A stretch of 64,000 nucleotides of DNA from G963663615 sp963663615 (GCA_963663615.1 OY760517.1:3844001-3908000), one strand, 5' to 3'. Counted from the stretch's first letter, positions 17,564 through 26,816 are shown. The notes: generated by a model not told the origin, from the sequence alone. Numbers and translations: made by a program.

Positions 17564-17899
17564 TTATTGTTTTTCTGAATTTAATATTAAATATTCTTTT
17601 AATTCTTCTAAGCCTTCATGTAATTGTTTTTTGCCTCGTTTATAATTATCCAAATATCTTTCGTCCTGTTTAAGTAAGCTTTGCTTATTCCAGAGCTTTC
17701 TCACTTCACCCAATGGATAGAAATCTGTATCAGATTCAAAAGCTACTATTACTTTTGTGAAATTCTGATTAAACATTGGATCTATTTCTCTTACTTTAGA
17801 ATTAAGCAGTCTAATACCTTCAAGAAAATGAATTTTATTTTGACTCATTAAATCCAGTACATCAAAACAATAATTTACAGTTTCCATTCTTATCTTCAT
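17564..17899 (-). CDS. Candidate immunity protein of orphan Rhs tip
   Basis: 111 aa, mostly helical, no signal peptide, so cytoplasmic. The ATG overlaps the stop of the upstream toxin-like gene by one base (TAATG), the tightest possible coupling. Small size, helix-rich make-up and position directly after an Rhs C-terminal tip are what immunity genes of nuclease toxins look like. I do not recognise a family (LEGIRLLNSKVREIDPMF, FDVLDLMSQNKIHFLEG). Identity as immunity protein is inference from context. Confidence 0.65.
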   Translation of the reverse strand: MKIRMETVNYCFDVLDLMSQNKIHFLEGIRLLNSKVREIDPMFNQNFTKVIVAFESDTDFYPLGEVRKLWNKQSLLKQDERYLDNYKRGKKQLHEGLEELKEYLILNSEKQ

Positions 17900-18486
17900 T
17901 ATTTATCCGTGATTTTTGATTTTGGTTCCACTTTTATTTCTAATTCATTATTTTGATACCAATGTGTTTCAACTTTACTCCCATCTTTAAATTTGCTAGC
18001 ATTTTTAGTAGACATTTTACTCCAATCTTCAGCTTTGCCACCATAAGTAGCAATGAGTCTATCAACATCAGTAATATTTTTCGCAGAACCTTTACCAGCT
18101 ATACTTATACCACCACCCAAATTCATTTCTGATAACTGCTCAGCACTTTTAAGTGATTTTTTGAGGCCCATCATACTACCTGGTAAATTTTTAGCTACTT
18201 TCAGAACACCTGAAGAAACTCCTGGAATTACTAATGCGGCTAGTGCATACCGCCTATCGCCTTTATCGCCAGTAACAGTATAACCAGTAAATAATTCAAA
18301 TCCATCGCCAAATGTATCAGCACAAGATTCAACCCCTGCTTTAGCAAAAAATATATCTGTTTTAAGATCTGATTGTCTAAACTCTTCTCTTTTAGTATCT
18401 GAGGCATTAAGATTTCTCTTTGTGCGATAAATTCTATCACCTAATTGACCAAAACCACTTAACTCCTTCCCATCAGGGTCAACCAA
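17899..18486 (-). CDS. Orphan Rhs C-terminal tip, toxin-like domain of unknown fold
   Basis: The open frame runs 195 codons from a TTG at 18486, with no ATG before residue ~100. It continues the Rhs-core end YNYCANNPIILVDPDGK, but an in-frame TGA lies just upstream inside a palindromic insert, so the cassette looks silent unless joined to a full rhs gene. The stretch ELFTGYTVTGDKGDRRYAL resembles pre-toxin (PT-TG-like) linkers of polymorphic toxins. The last ~70 residues (DVDRLIATYGGKAEDW, KVETHWYQNNELEIKVEPK) look like a small nuclease-type toxin tip, although I cannot name the family. It is coupled to the candidate immunity gene at 17564-17899. Confidence 0.65.
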   Translation of the reverse strand: MVDPDGKELSGFGQLGDRIYRTKRNLNASDTKREEFRQSDLKTDIFFAKAGVESCADTFGDGFELFTGYTVTGDKGDRRYALAALVIPGVSSGVLKVAKNLPGSMMGLKKSLKSAEQLSEMNLGGGISIAGKGSAKNITDVDRLIATYGGKAEDWSKMSTKNASKFKDGSKVETHWYQNNELEIKVEPKSKITDK

Positions 18487-18745
18487 TATAATAGGATTAT
18501 TTGCACAATAATTATATCCCGATCAATAGATACGGGACAAGTGGGCTTAAGCCGGGGTATTTATCAGCCATCCCGATCATTTGGATGCGGGACAAGTTTC
18601 ATCAACAGACATCCTTCCGAATAAAGTTCGGAACAAGCACCCACGTACTTACTATCCCGCCACGGCGGACAAGCATAATACCTTGCACTCCCGACCTAAA
18701 GGTACGGGATAAACTGCATAGTCAAGTCCGAATTCGGTATAATAT
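18487..18745 (-). pseudogene. Rhs core remnant upstream of second orphan tip
   Basis: The minus strand carries broken Rhs-core pieces (FGLDYA, ARYYD bases, MSVDE, MADKYPGLSP, YNYCANNP), nearly identical over ~170 bp to the remnant at 16980-17140. It holds the same four palindromic inserts plus a fifth at 18517-18541. Frame is lost several times. The two remnants are therefore copies of one displaced core fragment attached to different tips. Confidence 0.75.
18517..18715. repeat. Cluster of five short palindromic inserts in an Rhs-core remnant
   Basis: Elements at 18517-18541, 18571-18596, 18615-18637, 18655-18673 and 18689-18715. The last four match those at 16995-17139 almost base for base. 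The first (TCCCGATCaataGATaCGGG then ACAAG) is absent from the sister locus, where TTATAAGGGCTTAAG is uninterrupted at ~16969. That is a filled site and an empty site, within otherwise near-identical DNA. Confidence 0.75.
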
Positions 18746-18759
18746 TAACAAGTAACTAC

Positions 18760-19164
18760 CTACACTAATATAGTAAGTTTGTTGTATTTGTAAAAGTTGT
18801 ACAGCAATTTATACCCAAACTACCAACTTAAACAACCAGTAAAGCCAAAGCTCTTTGTATAATGTATATAAGAGTTGGTCAGGGTATTGCCGTGATACTG
18901 GAGAAGGAGAGAGAAAGACAAAGTTGAGCGAGTCCGGATGGTAAAGCAAATGTCAGGATAAACATGATAGAGGGTTACCCTACTTTTAAGTGCAACGAAG
19001 GTATTATCGCTAATGTTGGGTGAGGAGTTTACGTGTATATATAACAAACCCCAGAGTAACTGCAAAAGTTACCTAGGGGTGTTCATAGAATAGTTGGTTA
19101 ATTGTCTGCCAAGCTATTTGGCGGATTATGTAATCCTCGCAGTTAATATTATTTAATATACACT
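18760..19164. other. Non-coding gap with a strong hairpin
   Basis: No convincing gene. A minus-strand open frame (18820-19065) has no family features and no ribosome site. The stretch 18840-19080 is less A+T-rich than the surroundings. It contains a long imperfect hairpin at 19049-19079 (CCCC-AGAGTAACT-gcaaa-AGTTACCT-A-GGGG). The run GCCAAGCTATTTGGCGGAT at 19109-19127 can fold too. Either could be the 3' end structure of the LRR gene or part of a degraded element. I cannot assign it. Confidence 0.4.
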
Positions 19165-20085
19165 CTAGTTAAAATTACCTAAAACTACAACATCAGGTAG
19201 CATCCTCTTCAAATTAATAATGTTATCCCTGGTTAGAGGATTTCCTGATAATACAATAGCTTCGAGTTTTTTAAGTTTTTCCATTGTATTTGGTAAATCA
19301 GTTAAGTTATTCATATGTAATAATAGTCTTTTTAAGTAATGTAGTTTTCCGATACTTTTAGGCAATTTGCTAATATTATTATTATTTAATATCAAGTATT
19401 CTAAGTTAGAAAGTTTACAGATATTGCTCGGTATTGTTTCAATTGCACAATTAATGAGAGATAATGATCTCAAGTTATCTAGTGAACTCAGCATTTCAAT
19501 TATGTTGCTAATTTTCAAATTACTGTTGCCATCAAAAACAATTTCCGAGAGGTATTTTAATTCCTTAATCTCTACGGGTAATTCTTTCAAATTATTTTGA
19601 GATAGATTTAAAACTTCAAGTTTTTTAATACGGGTAATTCCTATTGGAAAAGTTTTTAAGTTTAAGTTATAGAGTTCAAGTTTTTTTATGTTTGAGCATT
19701 TAGCTAAAACCTCTAAACTTTTTTCTAAATTAATGTTATGACAATAAGCCAAATTAACTTCTTCTAAGTCTTCAAGATTATTAATCCAATTCGGTAAACT
19801 TGAAATATTTGTTCCACCTACAACCAATACTCTTAATTTTTTCAGATACTTAACATTAGTAGGTAAAGAATCAATCGATGATGCAAATATATCCAGATAT
19901 TTTACATTTGTATTTTTCAACAGACTGTTATTAATCTCTTGATATGATTCACCGTCAACAAATATTAAAGTGTCCCTTTTTTCATATTGTGTGTACTCAT
20001 TTTCTTTAGCCTGGCAATTGCAAAACAATATAATTAGACAGGCTATAAAAAAACTTTTCATTCTGGAATTTAAGAATCTTATCAT
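19165..20085 (-). CDS. Leucine-rich-repeat lipoprotein after Rhs (candidate immunity/partner)
   Basis: 306 aa. The N-terminal signal peptide MKSFFIACLIILFCNCQ looks like a lipoprotein signal, with the last Cys as anchor. About nine leucine-rich repeats of 23 residues follow (LKKLEVLNLSQNNLKELPVEI, LSNLEYLILNNNNISKLPKSI), ending in a cap. The ATG at 20085 touches the stop of the giant rhs gene with no gap and has AGG in front, so the two are co-translated. Its position is that of an Rhs immunity gene. LRR proteins bind proteins, so neutralising the Rhs tip is plausible, but an adhesin role is possible. Confidence 0.8.
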   Translation of the reverse strand: MIRFLNSRMKSFFIACLIILFCNCQAKENEYTQYEKRDTLIFVDGESYQEINNSLLKNTNVKYLDIFASSIDSLPTNVKYLKKLRVLVVGGTNISSLPNWINNLEDLEEVNLAYCHNINLEKSLEVLAKCSNIKKLELYNLNLKTFPIGITRIKKLEVLNLSQNNLKELPVEIKELKYLSEIVFDGNSNLKISNIIEMLSSLDNLRSLSLINCAIETIPSNICKLSNLEYLILNNNNISKLPKSIGKLHYLKRLLLHMNNLTDLPNTMEKLKKLEAIVLSGNPLTRDNIINLKRMLPDVVVLGNFN

Positions 20086-23000
20086 TTATTTACCTAAAGT
20101 TTTGAATTTATTCATTGGAAAACTAGTAATAACACCACTCCCATTATAAATGTAAACCCTATTATTTTTTACACTAAGTACTTGATGGTATCCCGCAGTA
20201 ACTGGTGGATTTGTTCGAGCGTTCGGAATATCACCTGCTGGTTTACCATTTTTATCAATAAAATCACTAGGAGGCTGATTAAATGATATTTGGCTTGTAC
20301 CAACGGGATGAGAATGATATGTTGTAACAACATCGCCCTTAATACCATTTAAGTTAGCATTAGGTGACATAGCATATACATTAATATAAGCATTTTGCCT
20401 CCCTGTTGTAACCCGGGCCCCATCTACTGCTGGTAATGCTCTGTGTTTACCTTGAGTAGTAGTAGTGACTGAGCCACCAGTTTCATAGTCAGGTGCAGTA
20501 ACATTTTGTGCTTGATTTACCATAGTAGCTCTTGCAGCTTGGCCAACAAGTAGTGTAGACCCTTGTTGTGCTGCTGTGTAATTTCCATTCGTTAAATTTT
20601 GTTGTACATTTGATGTTTGTCCATTATTAGCCACATATACTTTTCCGTCATCTATACCATCATCACCCAATTTAGTCCCATTTTGATCATAATAATCACC
20701 ATCCAGCATACCAGTTGGGTCAATCCTTGCAATTGGGTTATTTTGGCAGTAGTTGTATGGTGATAAACCGGGTCTTGAACTTGCCATAGGGTCAACAGAC
20801 ATCCAAAGAACGTACTTACTATCATAATACCTTGCACCGAAATAATCAAGACCAGATTCTTTATCTCGCTCTTTTCCTGTAAATTTAATTTTGCCGAGGT
20901 TATCGCTGTTATCCACAACTCTTCCTTCAATAAAACTACCAAAGGGGTAATAATCTTGTGCACTTAGGCAGCTTCCGTCTTCGGCAATTGTAGCTCTTAT
21001 AGTACCGAGATGATCTTTAAGGTAATAAAAACGTTCATATTCGCGGGTAGTTATTATCTCGGGTTTTCCTGTTTCAGGGTCAACGATTGTATTTTCAACA
21101 TAGTTTACTTCAATTCTTCCTTCATTACCATTTCCGAACAAATTAAATAGTTTAATACTTTTATCAGTATAATCATAAATAGCAACATTTTTGCCAGAAG
21201 GGTCATTAAAATAGAATTCTTTATTAGTACCGTCATCTTTAAAAAGCCTTGTTCCGGTTTCATCATAGTGGTAATAAGCAATATTTGTTTGGTCTTTCGA
21301 AAGTTTCAATGGTAAATCGAGATAATTCCTATTTTCAATTGAGATACCGGACTGTGGATTTTTAGACATCATTCCTTTGTAGCTATAATGTACATTATCA
21401 CCACCGTTATTTCCATTAACCCAAATATTCAATAATTTATTAGACGGATTATAACCATTACTATTATCACGGTATTCAAATTCTATTTGTGTACCGTTAC
21501 GGTTAATACTTGCAAGTTTACCAGGTGCCACATATCTGTATATACACTCAAATCCGCTAACTCTGTCCTCAGCAAAAGTTAACTGGTTATTATAATCGTA
21601 AGAGTAACTATAAGTTAATAGAGGTTCTATAGACTGCCCTAAATAACTATTAAAGCTTTCATTTTGGTAAATATTACCATTTTTATAATAATTAAGGTTT
21701 TGACTAAACACAGTTTCACCAACACCATTATCACGCTGAAATGTATTTAAGTTAGAAAGAAATCCACGGTTATTATATGTGTATTGTGTGCTAAATATGT
21801 CCTTATTAATACCGAGGTAATTAGCTGTATTAATTTGGTCAACATTATTATATGTATAAACCATATCAGTAACTGCCGTCGATTTATTATTCGAAAGGCT
21901 ACTTTGTATTTTTGTTAATCTTCCAAATTCATCATAGTCATACCATTTATAAAGTTGAAAACGGTTTACAGTTTCTTTTAAAACATTTCCAAGTTTATCG
22001 TATTCATATTCTACTAAATATTTAGTACCACCCTGGTAAGAAATATAATATGATTCAATATTGCCACGTTCATCGTATGAGTAATATTTATAACTCCAGG
22101 GTTGCCCTGGTTTATCGCGAAAAGCTGTTAAAGCAAGTTTACCTTTAAGATTATTTTTATGAACACCAAGAAAAGTAGCATTCGAAAATACCCCATCAGT
22201 TTTAATACCATCATAAGCATTAACAACCACAAGTTTTGAAGTATCACCTACAAGTTGATAATCAATAGCACTTCCAGAAATTTGTCCAACAGTTGATGAA
22301 GGAAAAGAACCAGATAAAGTTGGTGAATCAGGGTCTAACGTTGTGAAATATTTCTTGTTACCGTTAATAATACCCTTTTGTAATATCCTTCCAAATCCAT
22401 CATAATGGTTATAATGCATCTCATATACTTCATCACCAATAATGGTATTGTCCCCACCTGTTTGCTGAAGTGTCATTATTAGCTGTCCGTATTGGTTGTA
22501 CTTGTATTCAATTGGGTAATATTCTGAAGATTTTTTCTTCTTCAGTAAACCAGTTTCATCATAATATTGATACTCAGTAGCTAATCCGTCATCCGAAATA
22601 ACTTTTGTAAGTCTGTTAATATCATCATATTCAAACTTGGTTTCGGTATAATCATCCGGATCGTTCTCATGATATTTTGCAACTCTAATTTTATTTCCGT
22701 ATTTATCCGAAACTTCCTCGGTAACGTTGCCAATTTCATCGGTAATGATTTTTTTACTAACAACTTCATTATTTTCAGTATCCAACATGTAACTCATATT
22801 CACAGTTGGAGCTGTTTCATTGTTAGATACAAATTTTGTTTGTGTACTTCTACCCATTGCATCATAATGGTTGTAAACATTTCTACCTTCTGCATCTACT
22901 GAATGTGATAATTCTCCAGCAAAATTATACTCATTAGTATTAAGTGTATGTTGTGTACCATTAGCTGAATACCTTGTTGTTGCTAAAATATTCCCAAAAC

Positions 23001-26000
23001 AATCATAGCTATATTTGTTTATTTTCTTTTTGTGATTTGTTGAAGAATAATCCATAGACTCTTCAATAGTAAGAGAATTATCAAAATCAGAATACTTATA
23101 AAGATAGCTAACATCATCATTAACTGTGTGAGTAACTACTTTTGGAGAAGAGATAATCATTACTGGTTTAAATGTATGATCAAATGAGAAATTTTTTAAT
23201 GCAACATGATTATACGGACTATAAGGATTAAAATCGGATTGAACATCTATGTCTGCTCGAATCCTAAAACCTGCAATACTAACATGTTCCTGAGGAATTA
23301 ACCATTTTAATATTGAAGTTAAATCAACTTCAACAATACTATTTTCAACAAACTTACCTGTTCCATAAATATTAGTATTAAGAACAACATATTCACCATT
23401 TTCCTCTGTAATTGCATAGACTTGGAATTCATTTTCGGTTCCGCTTTTATGGCGTCCATAAACACTACTTTCCTTACATTTTATTTTTAGTAATGCTTTT
23501 GACTTATCAAGAGATAAATTAGGAAGTATAGCAACATTAAACTCCTCCTCAAATGTAATTTGTAAGTACTCAAGATGCTCATAATCATATTCGATCAGAT
23601 CATTGGAAGTCAGCTCAAATATGAAGTTTGGTCTATAAGACCTAACCATATCTTCAGTCTGTATTCCAGGCTCAGTTGCTGTATAATTATGATTCGGTAA
23701 ATATTTAAATTTTTTATCCGATAATTCTGTTGTAAGATTAGTTGAATTATCTGAAAAATCCATAGGAAATGCTGCAGCAATAAGCCTGTTAACTGCATCA
23801 AATGTATATTCGGTAATATAGTTGTTTACATCAACTTCATATTGAATTTGTCCATATTTATTATAGCCTGAATTAGTAATGAATAAATTATTTGATTTCA
23901 GGTCAACTATCTCAGTTTTATAGGGTTTAAAAATTGTTAGATCATCTTCTTCGTCAACTGAAAAATTTAATATTTCAATATTACCATCCGCTCTAATTTT
24001 ATTCCCTTCAAAAGAATATGTCTGATAAGTTTTATACAAATCGTTAACTGATTTACGCGGTGTTGGATAAAAATACTCAATTGATGAAGAATTATTTATT
24101 GTTGTCTTTTTTAATAAACCTGTGTATAGATAATATGGAAATTGCTCTTCAAGTAAATTAGAAATATCACAATATTCATACATCGAAACTGTTTTAGCTG
24201 CATCTTTAAATTCAGTTTTTTTATTTATAAGCCCAAAATTACTTGTATTGTTGTTAATAGTATTATCAAGCTTGTAACTTATCAGGTTATCATTTTTAAT
24301 AATTTTAGATTTTACTCTGCCTGATATAAACCGCTCGTCAGGATTATAATCATAGTTTGGTGGTAAAGCTGCATTAATCTGTTCAACAAAAAATGTAGTT
24401 TCAGTAACAATACCTTTACCGGTTTCGGTAACAGTAACGTCAGTAATATCATATGAACCTTGAAAGCAAACTTCATTATCATCAGGTAAGCCGCATATAT
24501 TTACATCATTTTTAATTATAGAATACTCATTACTTATAACATTATCACCTTTACTAATCTCTACTATTTTTTTTGTCAAATACCCCTTTGCTTTCCGAGG
24601 GAAAAACATTTTAAAAAACGGATCAAGCGAAGAATCCTCAACTAAATCAGCATCATATGTAAAATAGGTTGTTTGCTTCTCATCAATATCATCATATGTT
24701 ATTTGCTCTTTTGTCAATTTAATAGTTCTGGAATAATCTGAAGTATATCCTATTTTATGATTCAACAAATATTTTGTAAAACTTTTTTCAATATATTTTT
24801 TTTTATAAACTTGCTGATTATCGATATTTGAAATAAGTCTTCTATCAGTAATTTCAGTTAATATATTCTCTTGTGTCCTTTCCTGATGGTTATTAAAATA
24901 TTGTGGAAATGAATATGTTTTTTCTGTAATAATAGTATTACCATATTTTATTTTGTTATTTTTTACCTGTATATTAGCCCCAATATTTCGTATGTCTCTT
25001 CTCTGTGAAATTTCATTCCACTGAAAATAAAATATTGAGTTACCAGGTTCATAATAATCTATTATTGATTTTTTCCCATTGGGGTAATCAACTTCAGAAA
25101 TTACAGGGGAATTAATTGAAAATGAAAAAGAACCATCAACCATTTCATTTGTTACTAGTGTAAACATACCGGTCGGAGGTTTTATTCCGCGGTGATACAT
25201 CCTTTTTTGATTTCCATATTGTATATAAGTTTCCCTACCAATATTGTCAATAATATGAGTTACAAGCCATTGTTTTGAACCATTAGTTAGCCTTTGTGTA
25301 CTATAAGGAGTTGCATATTTATCAACCGGACTGAGATAAAAAGATGTGTTTTTAGATTTAAGACAATCAACTATTTTTAATGTATTTACATAATTCCCTT
25401 CAAATTTTACTATTGGCACCTGTGGGTAAATATCGGTATCTGTTGCATCGGGATATTTTGAAGCAACAATATCAATACTTTTAGGAGCCAACCTTGATCT
25501 ACCATAATTTATATTAGTAATATAATCATTTAATTTACCATAATTAAAAACAAGTTTTACTCCATTTGCGGAAATTATTTCATTAAGAACCAAACCTCTT
25601 GGAATTAGAAATTTCATATCAAATGCATTGTCATTATTGCTTCCACCATAACCACCAAAATAAAACTCTTGATATTCCAATTCTTTTTCTATAAAATGAT
25701 ACACATTTCCATCTCCTGGATGATAATATATATCTCGCAAATTATGGTAATTAGGGGCATCTTGTAATTTAACAATTGCATAACCATGAGCATCAGGACC
25801 AAATGAAATGTATTTCCCAGTGTATTCTTTTTCCCCTTGTCCCATTCCCTTAAACTCATTAAATAAAATAACTTTTGAACCATCTGCTTTAAGAATGACA
25901 ATCTGATCTCTGTAATATTCTACTCTTTTTCTTTTACCATTAATACCCGTCAAACGAGGTGCAAGTATATTATTTTCGCTATTTGTATCATTAAACATGT

Positions 26001-26508
26001 TGCAGAAATTAATACCTGATATCAATAGAGGGACTTCATTACCTTGTAAATTAAGGAAGTACTGATCGAAATTTCTGTTATGTGCATAAATATTAGCATC
26101 GTATAAAAACGTATGCAATGCAAAACCATTAAATCCTAAAATCCATTCTCCTTTGTTAACCGCAAAACCATGTAAACTACTCACATCCAGTCCAGGCTCT
26201 TCTTTTATAATTTTTCTTGGATGAAAAAAAACGTGATGCTCTGTGTTTGAATTAAAAATCATTGAAACACTTCCGCTTAAACCATCGGGTAATTCAATAG
26301 GAATGTTGTAATTAAAAAAATAATTTCCATCGTAGTCTGTTATTATTTCATTACCTTCAGTAGAAAAACTGGCACTGGATACAAACCCCCGTTCGTTGAA
26401 GCGTTCAGAGGAAGTACCAGTAATATCTATAGCATCTTGACTAAAATTTGTTGAATAAAAAATCAGAGTAAAAAATAAGAAATTAAAAACAATTCTCATC
26501 TTATACAT
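20086..26508 (-). CDS. Giant Rhs/YD-repeat protein with JAMM-like C-terminal tip
   Basis: 2140 aa from ATG 26508, preceded by AAAAGGGG at 7 nt; an in-frame ATG at 26529 adds seven residues but lacks such a site. It has a Sec signal peptide (FNFLFFTLIFYSTNFS), a beta-rich N-terminal third (FNERGFVSSASFS, LPDGLSGSVSMIFN), and then many YD repeats (YDDINRLTKVISD, YDELGNVLKE-type). The Rhs core covers about 1780-1920 (YYLKDHLGTIRATI, ARYYDSKYVLWMSVDP, GLSPYNYCQNNPI). The variable tip of ~220 residues contains YHSHPVGTSQISFNQPPSD near residue 2070, resembling a JAMM/MPN metalloprotease H-x-H-P motif, although the usual S-x2-D spacing is not met exactly. The full shell plus tip suggests a working exported toxin, paralogous to the gene at 1-4407. 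Confidence 0.92.
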   Translation of the reverse strand: MYKMRIVFNFLFFTLIFYSTNFSQDAIDITGTSSERFNERGFVSSASFSTEGNEIITDYDGNYFFNYNIPIELPDGLSGSVSMIFNSNTEHHVFFHPRKIIKEEPGLDVSSLHGFAVNKGEWILGFNGFALHTFLYDANIYAHNRNFDQYFLNLQGNEVPLLISGINFCNMFNDTNSENNILAPRLTGINGKRKRVEYYRDQIVILKADGSKVILFNEFKGMGQGEKEYTGKYISFGPDAHGYAIVKLQDAPNYHNLRDIYYHPGDGNVYHFIEKELEYQEFYFGGYGGSNNDNAFDMKFLIPRGLVLNEIISANGVKLVFNYGKLNDYITNINYGRSRLAPKSIDIVASKYPDATDTDIYPQVPIVKFEGNYVNTLKIVDCLKSKNTSFYLSPVDKYATPYSTQRLTNGSKQWLVTHIIDNIGRETYIQYGNQKRMYHRGIKPPTGMFTLVTNEMVDGSFSFSINSPVISEVDYPNGKKSIIDYYEPGNSIFYFQWNEISQRRDIRNIGANIQVKNNKIKYGNTIITEKTYSFPQYFNNHQERTQENILTEITDRRLISNIDNQQVYKKKYIEKSFTKYLLNHKIGYTSDYSRTIKLTKEQITYDDIDEKQTTYFTYDADLVEDSSLDPFFKMFFPRKAKGYLTKKIVEISKGDNVISNEYSIIKNDVNICGLPDDNEVCFQGSYDITDVTVTETGKGIVTETTFFVEQINAALPPNYDYNPDERFISGRVKSKIIKNDNLISYKLDNTINNNTSNFGLINKKTEFKDAAKTVSMYEYCDISNLLEEQFPYYLYTGLLKKTTINNSSSIEYFYPTPRKSVNDLYKTYQTYSFEGNKIRADGNIEILNFSVDEEDDLTIFKPYKTEIVDLKSNNLFITNSGYNKYGQIQYEVDVNNYITEYTFDAVNRLIAAAFPMDFSDNSTNLTTELSDKKFKYLPNHNYTATEPGIQTEDMVRSYRPNFIFELTSNDLIEYDYEHLEYLQITFEEEFNVAILPNLSLDKSKALLKIKCKESSVYGRHKSGTENEFQVYAITEENGEYVVLNTNIYGTGKFVENSIVEVDLTSILKWLIPQEHVSIAGFRIRADIDVQSDFNPYSPYNHVALKNFSFDHTFKPVMIISSPKVVTHTVNDDVSYLYKYSDFDNSLTIEESMDYSSTNHKKKINKYSYDCFGNILATTRYSANGTQHTLNTNEYNFAGELSHSVDAEGRNVYNHYDAMGRSTQTKFVSNNETAPTVNMSYMLDTENNEVVSKKIITDEIGNVTEEVSDKYGNKIRVAKYHENDPDDYTETKFEYDDINRLTKVISDDGLATEYQYYDETGLLKKKKSSEYYPIEYKYNQYGQLIMTLQQTGGDNTIIGDEVYEMHYNHYDGFGRILQKGIINGNKKYFTTLDPDSPTLSGSFPSSTVGQISGSAIDYQLVGDTSKLVVVNAYDGIKTDGVFSNATFLGVHKNNLKGKLALTAFRDKPGQPWSYKYYSYDERGNIESYYISYQGGTKYLVEYEYDKLGNVLKETVNRFQLYKWYDYDEFGRLTKIQSSLSNNKSTAVTDMVYTYNNVDQINTANYLGINKDIFSTQYTYNNRGFLSNLNTFQRDNGVGETVFSQNLNYYKNGNIYQNESFNSYLGQSIEPLLTYSYSYDYNNQLTFAEDRVSGFECIYRYVAPGKLASINRNGTQIEFEYRDNSNGYNPSNKLLNIWVNGNNGGDNVHYSYKGMMSKNPQSGISIENRNYLDLPLKLSKDQTNIAYYHYDETGTRLFKDDGTNKEFYFNDPSGKNVAIYDYTDKSIKLFNLFGNGNEGRIEVNYVENTIVDPETGKPEIITTREYERFYYLKDHLGTIRATIAEDGSCLSAQDYYPFGSFIEGRVVDNSDNLGKIKFTGKERDKESGLDYFGARYYDSKYVLWMSVDPMASSRPGLSPYNYCQNNPIARIDPTGMLDGDYYDQNGTKLGDDGIDDGKVYVANNGQTSNVQQNLTNGNYTAAQQGSTLLVGQAARATMVNQAQNVTAPDYETGGSVTTTTQGKHRALPAVDGARVTTGRQNAYINVYAMSPNANLNGIKGDVVTTYHSHPVGTSQISFNQPPSDFIDKNGKPAGDIPNARTNPPVTAGYHQVLSVKNNRVYIYNGSGVITSFPMNKFKTLGK

Positions 26509-26539
26509 AATTGTATCCCCTTTTATCATGCTAATTAAT

Positions 26540-26620
26540 CCGCCCTTTAAACGAGCACCTCTTATCTTAACTGCAAAGATAAATACTCAAGTGTCCTCTT
26601 TAAAGGGCAAAATTTGCGAC
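26540..26620 (-). promoter_or_regulatory. Shared 5' leader of rhs genes, copy 2
   Basis: In transcript orientation AGTCGCAAATTTTGCCCTTTAAAG lies at the far end and GCTCGTTTAAAGGGCGGA at the near end. GCCCTTTAAA and TTTAAAGGGC form a perfect 10-bp stem enclosing ~50 nt. The same blocks in the same order stand before the other rhs gene (4432-4515). This suggests co-regulation by a shared promoter or a structured 5' UTR. Confidence 0.55.
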
Positions 26621-26816
26621 TATCGTATTTTTAATTTATCGTTAATAGTGTTTAGCTTTTTAAGTAGATGAATTGTTGAGGGAAAGTTTATATTGATTCC
26701 CAAATTAGTAACTAAAATTCTGTATAATAAATAATTTGGGGGCTTTTAATTGCATAAACTTATATTTTAATGGTTCGTCTAAGAAATTAAACAGATATAT
26801 TGTGTGTGAGACCGCT

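Noticed and set aside
16995..18715. Clustered short repeats as a CRISPR array
   Set aside because: The elements differ in their centres, spacing is irregular, the sequences between them are conserved Rhs coding DNA, and no cas gene is present.
18820..19065. 81-codon open frame on the minus strand behind the LRR gene
   Set aside because: No ribosome site, no domain or signal features, and unusual residue make-up (many Y, T, S, H). It overlaps the hairpin region and looks like chance.
18880..19120. Group II intron-like or similar ribozyme remnant
   Set aside because: The composition and hairpins are suggestive, but no domain V-like motif could be made out with confidence and there is no reverse transcriptase frame.
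1..26508. Type VI secretion delivery of the Rhs proteins
   Set aside because: Both Rhs proteins start with Sec signal peptides and have no PAAR domain. No VgrG, Hcp or chaperone genes occur.
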